NCBI RefSeq assembly: GCF_020184175.1
Contig: NC_065531.1
Coordinates: 74,804,604 to 74,868,603 of the forward strand
Direction of reading: 5' to 3'
From: Aphis gossypii
Taxonomy: Eukaryota; Arthropoda; Insecta; Hemiptera; Aphididae
DNA length: 64,000 nt
Part shown: piece by piece, positions 12,201 to 20,361 of the stretch
Position numbering within the stretch: position 1 is the stretch's first letter
How the letters are laid out: each line of letters starts with the position of its first letter
Notes under the pieces: model-generated
Database searches by the model: none
Told to the model about the DNA's origin: nothing
What the model saw: the letters and a program-made list of their open reading frames with translations, nothing else
Program-made: the position numbers and the translations under genes

Positions 12201-15200
12201 ACATCATTATCGTCCTAGTTAGTTAAGAGTTATACTATACTATTCTGGTGTACGAAAAAGTAACACGATTTTGTGAAAAAAACTATTAAAATATTATTAT
12301 TACTGTGCTGTAAACGTTGAGATGTAGTTTTGTTTGACATACATCATTCATTTTATTGTAGCTAGGTTATGCTTTAAGAAAATTACAAATGTTTTAAATA
12401 CACTTATTTAGCCAACTACTTTTCTATTTCGACATTACTTGAATTCTTAGACATAGTATTTCGTGAACATATAATATTTTTATAATACAGTATAAAAATT
12501 ATACTATAATTTGATATTTTAATCAAATTCTAATCGTAGTTAGTATACAAAGATAATATTAGGTACGTTTAGTCATAAACTATTTGCATATATTATATAA
12601 TTCCTAGTAAACTACTAGATTAACATGTTTATTAATATTAATTACTTATAATATTCTTAATAATTAAAAATATGCTACTGCTTTAAAATGTGGTTAGTTA
12701 TTTTTGACACTATATCATATTCTATAAAATACATATAATATGTTGTACTAAACCCCGATATAAATGTTTTCATATTATTTTCAATAAAATATTATCCTTC
12801 AAGTTTATAATATGTAATATATTTTAGAAATGAAGCTTAAAAATTAATTTAGTGTTTAATCCCAAAATAGTATTATTTTCATTTATTTTACCTCAAATTA
12901 ACTACACGCTATGACAGACGAGCGCCTAAACTCTAATAATATTTTTTTCTGAATAATGTATTATTATAATGTACTTATTAGATAATAAAATAATATTTAA
13001 AATTTAAATAGCTACTAGTATACTAGATAAAGTCAAAATCACTAAAATGTCATTCATACAATTTTTTCGATTAAATCTAAATAAAATTAATATTATTATT
13101 ACTATTATTATTATTATCTAAACTATTATAAGAAACGCTTAATATACTTTAAAATAATTTAAAGTTTTGCAAGAAAAAAACGTGTAGTGATTAATTAATT
13201 TATATTTCTAATTAAAAACCATTAGATCTCACATAGAGGTATTCAGTAGAAGAAACATAAATTACCATATTTTTTGTAATACGACGGTAATAATTTTTAA
13301 AACAATACCTAAATTACATATATTACTTCTTATTCATATTTCATACCCTCTTTTGAACGTTAGTCTCGTATCATATTATAAAACAAGTTTATAATAGTCA
13401 ACTTTTATTATTATAGATTTTCTCCTGAGCGTCATTAATTTAAACATATTTTTATAATATTTTGGAAATTTATAATACACTGTTTTGGTATTATCAGATG
13501 AATGTATTTATAGTTATCTATTTAATAAAATATTATCAATGAATATTATTAGAAAATTTTAAATACCTATGAGAATAAAATATTATAAAATATATGATGC
13601 CAAACACAATGTCATATATAATAATTACAATTTTCAAACACCACTGATGGCATGTGCATATTAGATATATAGGTAATAATAATTATGTAATTACGACACC
13701 GTGACTATAATATTGCAGGTACAAGCACAATGCTCACATACTTCCAGCTGGGTATCGACACGGGCTCCAAACTACCTAACGTGTCATATATTAGATCTAA
13801 CGACTTATGGTTTATCGTGTGCACCGCGTTTATATTTCTCTCGTTGGCTGAATTTGCATTTGTCAACACAATATGGCGATACGGGTGAGTATATTATGAT
13901 TTACATCTTTGTGTAGACTGTTGAGCACAGACTTTCTCAGAGAAGCTGATGCCAATGCTTTAGGCTAATTACAGTGAATTACTTTAGGTTTAGAGTGTTT
14001 AGATGTTTATTATAGAAAAAATTAGTGACGTAATTTTGGATAGATATTGAAGAGACGGGGTTCCGATTTAGAGGCATTTTATGAACATAGAGAATATTTT
14101 AAGGAACAAAACTAGATATATTACCATGCATTGACGAACTTAACCCTATTTTTAATATATTTTTTAAATAGACATTTTAATAGGTATTTATATAGTGTCG
14201 TTGCTTTACTCCTCTATAATCAAAAATTTATTTTGGATGGTTATGAACTTATGAATAGCGACATAGTGTATAAGTTATAACGATTATGAGCAGAATGTTT
14301 TATTGAAAAATGATGTTCTTCAAAATACAAAATATGAAAAGCTAGAAAAACATTGTATATATATATATTAAGGTTATTTATAGGTACGAGGTGCCAACCA
14401 ACCAACCATCGGGCATAATGCTTCGAAGGTGGAGATACGTATACCACGGCCATTTCCAATTGAGTGCTCGCCTATAACATAAATGAAAAATGTCCGTGAA
14501 TTTGTTATGAACAACTCACGTGGTCTACACATTCAAAGTACAAAAACTGCATTCTATATTGTAAAAATCAATACTTAGTATTATACGTACAGACTGCAGT
14601 GTAGCCGGTTAGGTATAAATCATGTATAAGTACTATGCATCATATAAATATCAACATACTATCACTGTTATACAAAAAAAAAAAAAAATATGTAAAGAAG
14701 TTGTGATTGAATATTTTCTTTTAATAAATGAAGTAGGTACCTACCTTGAGCATATATGCTAATACATAAATCTACGTATACGTATATCGAAACTTTAGAT
14801 AAGTTAATTTTATTATAGATGTAGGAATGTAGGATACATATTAATACATGGCAGATATGGTACTACACCGTCTATACCAAATATCAGGTAGTCCAGTGGC
14901 ATAGCCTGGGAGGGGGGTTAATGGGTTATAATCATTCCCCCTAAAAATGTCTTTTATTTTGTAAAACATAAGTATATTTATTTATTTATAATGAAATTTT
15001 ACTCCTCCACATAAAAAAATAATATTCTTTTAGTTACGCCACTGTCAGGTACCAATTAATATAATATTAAATATTATTTAAGACATGAATATTTGTTATT
15101 GTTATTTTTTCAGATGTCACCCCGTCAAGTTAAAAAGTAAATCCAACAAACAAATGTTTAAGTCATCGATCAAAGCGAGCAAAATGTCTAAGTGGATAGT

Positions 15201-18200
15201 CAATAATGAGCAACCGCAACAAACCATTGCAGCCGGTGGTTTATTTCTCGACGGAATAAGGTTACAAAACAATGTAAAGTATTAACCTATCAAACTATCA
15301 AAATATATAATATATACGTATATAGTACAAAAACATTTTCTTTTATGTAAAATAATAAGCCCTATAAGTATATCTAATATAATAGGTATAGGTAGGTTGC
15401 GTTGAGTTGTTTTCCTTATTGTTGTTACTGTCACATGGGTACGTGGTTACTTCTGCCTACTTACAATAATTTTATATTATGCAAGCATGCGACGTTCGAA
15501 TGATTTCCAGATGGGTTGTGACTTGCGGCTCGTAACACAATAGTTTTCTTGTGGAGCCTCTGGTTGATTTTCTATTCTTCGAGATTGCAGCTGTATAATT
15601 TGAGTATACTGTGTTATCGTAATATGTATTACGTATAGGTATAGGTAGAACCTTAGGGATATATGAACAGCTGCATAGGCATGATGTATGAATGTATGAT
15701 AAATTGACATCGAGATGAAGGTATATAGCCATATAGTGATTCAGTATTCACCAGATATGTTCATTCAGATTTTTATTTGATTTCTGTGTTTTGGAATTTT
15801 TAAAAATACATTAAGTTCATATTTTCAAATTCTTAAGAGTTAGGAATATCATATGAAAATATAAACCTCTATTTTTAAAATGAGAACTGCTCTTGCATTT
15901 TAAAATTTATTTAATGGATAATTTTCTGAATATGCTGACTATTAAAATTTGAACTCGTAGTTTTTGAGTTATTTAACTTTGTGAACTTTAAATAATATAA
16001 TATAACTCAATGTTAATAGGTTTGGAAGATCACAGGGGCTATAGTGACTTGAAAATGTTAGTATGTAATTAATTTTAATTTATCAACATTTATAATTTTT
16101 AGAAGTGGTCCAAGTATAATTATATAAATATTAGATCCAATGTTACATCTATTTTAAATGTCTGTAAAATGTTTAGGACTTCTATTTACTTTTTAATAAT
16201 AACATTTAAATAATTTTTAAACAATTTGTTTGGATTTTGAATTATGTACAAAAAAAATATTCACATATTAATATAATCTACAATTTATTAAAGGGGAGGG
16301 CTTACATTAAAATAAATAAAAGTTTTTATCGCTACAAGACACTTTTTATGAATTATAAAAATTTTAAGAATTTGAAAATATGATCTTAAATGTTTTTAAA
16401 AATTCCAAAAATCAAAATTTGAGTAAATTAATTTTTATAGAAATAAATGGGATTGAGTAAAATAGTTGAATTTCTCTGTATGTATTTATAATATACAAGT
16501 GTGTCTTTGAAGTGTGCAAAGATTATTTTAAAATAATGTCAAAATAAGAATAATTTGTTGATTATTCATTATTGTAGGTACCTATCTACTCTAAAAAATA
16601 TTTATTTATTTTATAATACTTATATAAAATGAATATACAAGTCATATTATAACTTACAAATCTTCAATATATTTTATTTAAATATTAATAAGTATACTCT
16701 TAAAATTGAAGGTTTATTTGGCATTCCTGTATTTTCTATTTCACAAAAAGAACTGTTGAAATGATTGGTAATGTGTTTATTGTGTATAGTATATTATAAA
16801 ATAATTTAAAATATTCAATTACCGATGTTATTATTTAATTTATTAATTATTAGTTAAATATAAATTTATGAAGATATTATACAATTATAATTTATAACCA
16901 ATAATTAATAATCATATATTGACGATTGATTACTGCAGTTGTAACTGCAGGTTACTATATATTGGTAGTTAGGTACATTAAAATTGTATATCCAGTTACA
17001 GCTTTACAAGATACAAGAAACTTTAGAATTGTTAACTTATTATGTTACAATAACTTATAGTTAATTTTAAAGTTATATCAGTTGCATTTTAAGTTACAAG
17101 ATACTTAATTAAAGTATTGAAAAATTATTTGAATACTTTTACTTAAATACATCATTATATTGATACTTATTGGTAGTCATTGTATGAAATAACATTTATT
17201 TGTATATTTAGATCGAATGAGACTAGTTATACTTTAAATATAGGTATATAATAGTGATATTGATATTTTTTATAAACCAAATTTTATATCAATGTTAATT
17301 ACCTAGGTACCTATATAAAATATATTTAAAAAATTATATATTTACTTTTATCAGTTCAATTATTATATTTTTAAACGTATACCTAACTTTAGATATCTTC
17401 ATTAACTTTATTAGGTCGATTTAATTTAAAATTACAATAAAAATTGTTATTAGTTAGGTACATTATAATGTCAGATGTAGTAACTTGATAATTACGTACC
17501 TAATTGATTACAAGTTACAAATGTACAAATGTAACCAAATTAACCAGGTCACTTAAATTTTTGCTGATAACTGGCCAAGTCCAACCCTGTATATTGTATA
17601 TTTGTACTAACAATGTACATACCATGACGTATTAGATAAATTATTATTATTATAGTAAAATGATGGGTGTGACTATGATAGTATTGCAGTTTCAATAAAG
17701 ATTAAAGATCTCGCGTTAAGTGTATATTATGTACTATAAATATTATTTATAGTACATAATATTTATATTTATTTATTAAATATATACGTCATGTAGTCTA
17801 GGCTATATAAAGTAGGTATTAACATAATTACGCATGTTTACATTTTATGATATACCTAAGTTAATGACTTTATAATATTATATAATAAATGATAATACTA
17901 GTTTATAGGTTCTGCTCGAATTACATCTCTGCAGTGGCGTAATTTGGTCATGTTGGGGGGGGGGGTAAGAAATGTTTTTAAATTTTACTTATAACCCCCC
18001 CCCCCAAAAAAAAATAAGCATCTCTTTTCAGTGCAATAAGTGTATTTTTGCATATGATACGGAAACAAATAATTATAAAATATTCAATACACAATAATAT
18101 CAGTAAATAAATGTAGTTGAGTACCCAGTCTTTTTTTAAAAAAAAAAAAGGTCAACGACACCCAAATCCCCCCCACCATAGGCCACAATTACGCCATACA

Positions 18201-18866
18201 TATAAAATAGCGCTCTGATGAGGCAAAACATTTTTTTTTCAATCTTAAAGAAATACAACTTTGACACTAAAAAAGCACTGTGAGCACTCAAAATGTTACA
18301 GTCTCGAGGCGACTGCCTCTGTTGCCCCTGAGGTAATTACCTATGTCACTAACCTAATAGTGTAGGTAGTTTAGTAGTTTTACTATGAAATGACGTGTGC
18401 TAATTTTTTTTCTTTATCGTCACTTTTTGATGTACAAAAAAGGCTTTATTTAATAATTTGAACTATCGACACATAATAACTTAATGTGTATAGACATTTC
18501 ATGAATGGCTAAGTCCCCCCCCTCGGCTATGCCTCCCTATTTATGTGTACACATTACAGTAATTAGTACAGGTACCTATACGGCTATACCTAATAATTAA
18601 TATATAATATTATATTTAAATAATGGTTGGTAAATTATGTTCAGGGTACGACAGAATTGAACGCAGAACTGCCTTACACGATGGAAATGAAAGCGATGGG
18701 CAAGGTAAAATTCAAGGTATCTGAAGAATCAGCACGTCAATTGCATGGCGGTTTAACAACTACGGCTCAACAGATTTCGATTTGGATCGACGAAAAAAGT
18801 AGGATTGTGTTTCCAGCATCGTTCATTCTGTTTAATGCAGTGTATTGGAGCTTATTGTGGGTTTAA
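161..18866 (+). CDS. Cys-loop ligand-gated chloride channel subunit (pHCl-2/hodor-like group), nine coding exons
   Basis: Subunit of a pentameric ligand-gated anion channel of the plasma or endomembrane. Coding exons join as 161-234, 3892-4081, 4742-4974, 5879-5961, 8089-8259, 8516-8671, 13719-13884, 15114-15273 and 18645-18866. All junctions are GT-AG and in phase, giving 484 residues. Landmarks: signal peptide 1-24; ligand-binding domain about 26-265; Cys-loop C173-x13-C187 around LGRFPFDRQQ; TM1 about 269-290; the anion-selectivity motif P297-A-R299 just before TM2 (300-320); TM3 332-351; a short cytoplasmic loop; TM4 464-484 ending at the stop. The second extracellular disulfide of GlyR/GluCl is not seen, but C30, C52 and C120 are extra. 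Length is normal for the family. PAR implies chloride permeability. Assignment to the insect group I subunits (CG7589, CG6927, CG11340/hodor) is from the general pattern and is less certain than the family. The ligand (pH, zinc, glycine or other) cannot be read from the sequence. Confidence 0.9.
497..637 (+). other. GC-rich short ORF inside channel intron 1
   Basis: An ATG in a fair context (ATCGATGG) begins a 46-residue ORF starting MADAPGNIAGRQLKH, far richer in G+C than its surroundings. A donor-like AATAAG|GTGTCA lies in it at 594, in phase 0, which does not match channel exon 2. It could be a first exon of another transcript, a conserved regulatory patch, or chance. No family recognised. 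Confidence 0.2.
2556..2890. repeat. Dispersed repeat with GATTCTGAGCG start
   Basis: Begins with GATTCTGAGCG (2559) and runs through TTTTACAATG and TTTTTTATTTTGTGTGTCT. A diverged relative lies at 31672-31800, sharing TTTTACAATG and similar spacing, and the GATTCTGAGCG core recurs at 43231. This looks like an old interspersed element; its ends are not clear. Confidence 0.4.
3892..4081 (+). CDS. Channel exon 2: N-terminal ligand-binding domain
   Basis: Residues 26-88, after acceptor TTACTGTTTAG and before donor CTG|GTACGT. Contains LTDPCRYDKTVAP and the beta-1 strand region PIVVSTRIHVYHLTSV, typical of the start of a Cys-loop receptor ectodomain. Two cysteines (C30, C52) precede the usual conserved block. 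Confidence 0.88.
4742..4974 (+). CDS. Channel exon 3: loops D and A of the ectodomain
   Basis: Residues 89-165 and two bases of Arg166. Contains FKVRILLQFRWRDVRL and IWIPNVYIANEK, the family's W-x-D-x-R-L and WxPDxYxxNEK-like blocks (Asp replaced by Asn in the second), then VLPDGTVMLSVR. Donor is AG|GTGCGA; the open frame runs on to a stop at 5002, which belongs to the intron. Confidence 0.93.
5007..5735. repeat. Fold-back (long inverted repeat) element in channel intron 3
   Basis: The left arm (5007-5070) and the right end (about 5676-5735) are imperfect inverse copies: TTAGATTGAAAAACG on the left faces CGTTTTTCAATCTAA on the right, with GCTGTGATAGAT facing ATCTATCACAGC. Inner arms (about 5252-5390 and 5535-5675) also pair, around TTCATGAATAGGTAG and CTACCTATTCATGAA. 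An unpaired block of about 180 bp (5071-5251) sits in the left arm and the loop spans about 5391-5535. It is probably a fold-back transposon or two inverted MITE copies. Confidence 0.8.
5879..5961 (+). CDS. Channel exon 4: Cys-loop
   Basis: Residues 167-193. Carries the family signature C173-WVKLGRFPFDRQQ-C187 (exactly 13 residues between the cysteines) with the conserved FPFD core. Acceptor TGTTACAG, donor ACCT|GTAAGA, phase 1. Confidence 0.95.
6795..7480. mobile_element. GC-rich insertion in channel intron 4, possibly a solo-LTR-like or other TE remnant
   Basis: About 690 bp distinctly richer in GC than the intron around it. It contains near-tandem GTGCTC(C/A)TGCAC motifs at roughly 7189, 7217 and 7247, a TGGTCGGAGGGTTCTCGAGG block near 6922, and a short GTACAG/CTGTAC hairpin near 7435. 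A 100-codon ORF (7156-7458) has no recognisable domain. The type of element and its ends are uncertain. Confidence 0.35.
8089..8259 (+). CDS. Channel exon 5: loops B and C of the ectodomain
   Basis: Residues 195-250, completing Trp194 across the junction. Acceptor TTGTTGTAG, donor TCTA|GTAAGT. Contains LVLNWEVESPVTAAL and the region before TM1; no cysteines, so the extra loop-C disulfide of glycine and glutamate receptors is missing. Confidence 0.92.
8516..8671 (+). CDS. Channel exon 6: TM1 and start of TM2
   Basis: Residues 252-302. TM1 follows the conserved R-x-x-GFYIMDYY-x-P block (P277 in YMPG), then SWVSFWMAPDAAPARVAI; the PAR triplet at 297-299 is the chloride-selectivity motif. Acceptor TCGTTACAG, donor ATCG|GTACGG. 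Confidence 0.95.
9949..10170. mobile_element. TE fragment with CAGTGGCGTAGCCAGG end
   Basis: Starts CAGTGGCGTAGCCAGG at 9949 followed by a G-rich run. Same terminal motif as the elements at 14894, 17932 and 24272. The right end is not clear; downstream are three imperfect copies of GGTCGAATTGCACTT at 10044, 10064 and 10097. Confidence 0.45.
10044..10111. repeat. Three degenerate copies of GGTCGAATTGCACTT
   Basis: Copies begin at 10044, 10064 and 10097 (GGTCGAATTGCACTT, AGTCGAATTGCATTT, GGTCGAACTGCACTT). A local imperfect tandem array within a TE-like stretch. Confidence 0.7.
10590..10787 (-). CDS. Possible alternative terminal exon of the nested gene
   Basis: Acceptor TTTGATTTTACAG is followed by a 65-codon frame compatible in phase with the exon 1 donor at 11557. 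Its first ~40 codons are GC-rich (NRTPSTTLLPVKTTAPVLVS) and its end is hydrophobic (ICIMIYCICFLIAVCLYV), so this splice form would be membrane anchored. It competes with the exon at 10876-10938. Confidence 0.25.
   Translation of the reverse strand, partial: VIVNINKNRTPSTTLLPVKTTAPVLVSTTHKCAEQSSTFSFVDICIMIYCICFLIAVCLYVCDIK
10876..12207 (-). CDS. Nested gene: putative secreted protein with KN-x-H/C nonapeptide repeats (two-exon model)
   Basis: Lies antisense inside a channel intron. Exon 1 is 12207-11557 (217 residues); a donor-like AATAAG|GTTAGC at 11557 joins in phase 0 to an exon at 10938-10876, after acceptor TTTTATCGCAG, adding RDNGLYDFGPLGTPRPHVER and a stop, 237 residues in all. Residues 31-51 form a signal-like hydrophobic stretch ending VVVNAS after a long charged leader. 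Residues 121-199 contain about seven repeats of the pattern x-G/S-KN-x-H-x-K-H/C, for example CGKNLHREH, CSKNQCDKP and FEKNRHEKH, rich in Lys, Asn, His and Cys. I recognise no family; a lineage-specific secreted protein, perhaps metal-binding, is inference only. Without splicing, the frame runs on to 11389 (272 residues) with an AT-rich, intron-like tail. Confidence 0.5.
11557..12207 (-). CDS. Nested gene exon 1: signal-like segment and repeat domain
   Basis: Open from ATG at 12207. An in-frame second Met at residue 36 would put the start at the hydrophobic core. A strong acceptor-like TTTCTTTAGCAG lies in the leader (near 12148), so the true 5' end could be another exon. GC content is well above the surrounding intron, which argues for real coding. 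Confidence 0.55.
13719..13884 (+). CDS. Channel exon 7: TM2 and TM3
   Basis: Residues 304-357. TSTMLTYFQL completes the pore-lining TM2; KLPNVSYIRSNDLWF is the TM2-TM3 linker; TM3 ends LAEFAFVNTIWR. Acceptor ATATTGCAG, donor TACGG|GTGAGT. Confidence 0.95.
14894..15044. mobile_element. Short MITE-like element with CAGTGGCRTA inverted ends
   Basis: Left end CAGTGGCATAGCCTGG, right end TTACGCCACTG, which is its inverse (CAGTGGCGTAA). TCAGGTA occurs on both sides (14884-14890 and 15045-15051), a likely target duplication, although three extra bases lie between it and the left end. 151 bp, no coding capacity. Confidence 0.65.
15114..15273 (+). CDS. Channel exon 8: cytoplasmic TM3-TM4 loop
   Basis: Residues 359-411, basic and serine-rich (KLKSKSNKQMFKSSIKASK). 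Acceptor TTTTTTCAG, donor AAT|GTAAAG. No conserved domain, as expected for this variable loop; it contains possible kinase sites but none can be asserted. Confidence 0.9.
15736..16465. mobile_element. Copy of a ~750-bp non-autonomous TIR element (diverged)
   Basis: Begins AGTGATTCAGTATTCACC and later shares AAGAATTTGAAAATAT, TTTTTAAAAAT and ATCAAAATTTGA blocks, in the same order, with the element at 58850-59625. It ends near 16465. No ORF. It lies in the last channel intron. Confidence 0.5.
16920..17591. mobile_element. hAT-like element remnant ending CCAAGTCCAACCCTG
   Basis: The right end at 17591 reads GGCCAAGTCCAACCCTG, the inverse of CAGGGTTGGACTTGGCC, a terminal motif style common in hAT MITEs. 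The left end is unclear; a TGCAGTTGTAACTGCA palindrome lies near 16936. Assignment is from the terminal motif only. Confidence 0.35.
17724..17762. repeat. Perfect 18-bp hairpin, 3-nt loop
   Basis: ATATTATGTACTATAAAT, then ATT, then its exact reverse complement. Every stem base pairs. In channel intron 8. Confidence 0.9.
17932..18198. mobile_element. MITE-like element, TGGCGTAATT inverted ends
   Basis: Left end CAGTGGCGTAATTTGG, right end CCACAATTACGCCAT, which is the inverse. The interior has a long G run and a facing C run (17955-18005), so the transcript would form a strong hairpin. A related fragment ending CTCGGCTATGCC lies at about 18510-18535. Confidence 0.6.
18645..18866 (+). CDS. Channel exon 9: end of cytoplasmic loop, TM4 and stop
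   Basis: Residues 412-484 and TAA at 18864-18866. IWIDEKSRIVFPASF is the classical pre-TM4 block; the TM4 helix FILFNAVYWSLLWV ends at the C-terminus. Acceptor TATGTTCAG. Confidence 0.95.
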   Translation, partial: GTTELNAELPYTMEMKAMGKVKFKVSEESARQLHGGLTTTAQQISIWIDEKSRIVFPASFILFNAVYWSLLWV

Positions 18867-20295
18867 CGAAAATTTCGATGACCTTTGGAAATGGTTGTAC
18901 GCAACTTCAACGTGAAACGAGAATTTCGAGGGGAAATTCGGTGGGACTATAGGTATACCGGTAATCTACTAGTACCATCCAAAATGTTCTACGAAGGACA
19001 AAAAAATTAATGGTATACTGTATAATACCGTACACACATATAGTAAGATACTATTGCCTTTGTTTAAATGTAAATATAGCTAAATACAAATTCAATCGTC
19101 GCCTATGAACTAAAAATTATAATGTACCTACCTATTGTGTTTGTGGATTTTTAATGTCATGAATATATTTATAACTTTTTTAAATTTTTCATGAGTCGTT
19201 GATGTTAAGACTGCTTACATATTATTTTGATAAAATATTAAAATATCGTTAATTTCCAATTAATAAATAATAACAAATACATTTTTGCTGTGATACAAAT
19301 GGTACATCGTACATCCTTACTGGTCATAGGAAAGTAAATAACTTATGAAATATTTTTAAATAATAATTCTATGCTTTATAAGAACCAGAAATTCCAACTT
19401 AATATGGATGTAAAAAAAATTTATTAAATCAGTCAAATGACATTATTATGACGGCAAAAACTCTAATAGAATTATAAATATCAGAGAAGAAGAAAAAGAA
19501 GAAATGACATTGAAGAATTATTTTTTTTTTTATAAATATGTCAACAAAATATCTTAATTACCAAATTAAAAAAGTAATAATATATATAAATAAATATATA
19601 AAACACATATTCAAAAATAAATTGGCTATATTGTATCAAAATAATAACGGTACAAGATTTGTATTCACAGTAAATTATTATATAAATAGTAAAAATATTA
19701 AGTATAAAATATATCACCACATATGCTTGGAGTATGCACGAGTAATCAATTTGTTTAATTTGAGAAAAAAAATATAACAAAAATATATATATATATTATA
19801 ATATGAACTACAAACAATTGAAAAAATACATCAAATTAAGTTAATAATAAAAATATTATCACCGCATAAAATATAAGTATGTTGTGTATTTTTATCATGG
19901 TTTTTTCTGATTTTAATTAGGACAACATAGAGTAATTATGTACATAAAAAATGATGTATAAGAATCAAAGTTTTAACAATGTATACATTTGGTGTATATT
20001 ATTAGAACATATTAAAAGGTGGTTAGCAGCAAAGTTGAAAAATATGGCATTTAGTTTTTGTAAGCAAATGTTTTATAATTTTAATACAGAGTATTAGAGA
20101 AATGTTGAACAATAAGTTTTAACTTTAAAAAAAATATAACAGTGATAAAACTCAACAATTACTATCACTAAATGCGATTATATATATTATGTATTTAAGA
20201 ATAGGCCAAAATTGTTCACAGCACACTTTTATTCAGCAAGTCGGTCAGTAATAAAGTATAATTATTGAGCAGTTTTTGGTGATACATTATTCAAA
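18867..20295. other. Intergenic region between the convergent channel and SPG21 genes
   Basis: Contains the channel 3' UTR with a polyadenylation signal AATAAA at 19262-19267, and the SPG21 3' UTR on the other strand with AATAAA at 20233-20228 (63 bases past its stop). Between them the sequence is very AT-rich with overlapping chance ORFs near 19540-19780 and no recognised gene. Confidence 0.6.
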
Positions 20296-20361
20296 TTACT
20301 CTGTAATGGGAATGTTATCACTAGCACTGAAAGGAGTACCATCATACTTTCGCAAATGTAT
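20296..20361 (-). CDS. SPG21: SPG21 exon 7 (C-terminus)
   Basis: Residues 280-300 and TAA. Short, starting IHLRKYDGTPF; the C-terminal tail is shorter than in vertebrates. Acceptor CATATTTCAG. Confidence 0.9.
   Translation of the reverse strand: MHLRKYDGTPFSASDNIPITE

Larger units (their letters stand above)
8672..13718 (+). other. Channel intron 6 host region (5 kb) between TM2-splitting exons
   Basis: The largest intron; it splits TM2. It hosts, on the minus strand, a nested two-exon candidate gene (10876-12207), a TE end at 9949, a homopolymer C run near 9580 and a three-copy degenerate repeat at 10044-10111. From about 12250 to 13700 it is plain AT-rich sequence with nothing recognised. 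Confidence 0.7.

Noticed and set aside
15472..15732. Two overlapping minus ORFs of 77-86 codons
   Set aside because: Intronic, no start context, no family resemblance; overlapping frames in the same place suggest chance.
19538..19780. Mirror ORFs on both strands
   Set aside because: Very AT-rich low-complexity sequence; Ile/Tyr/Lys-rich products typical of chance frames.
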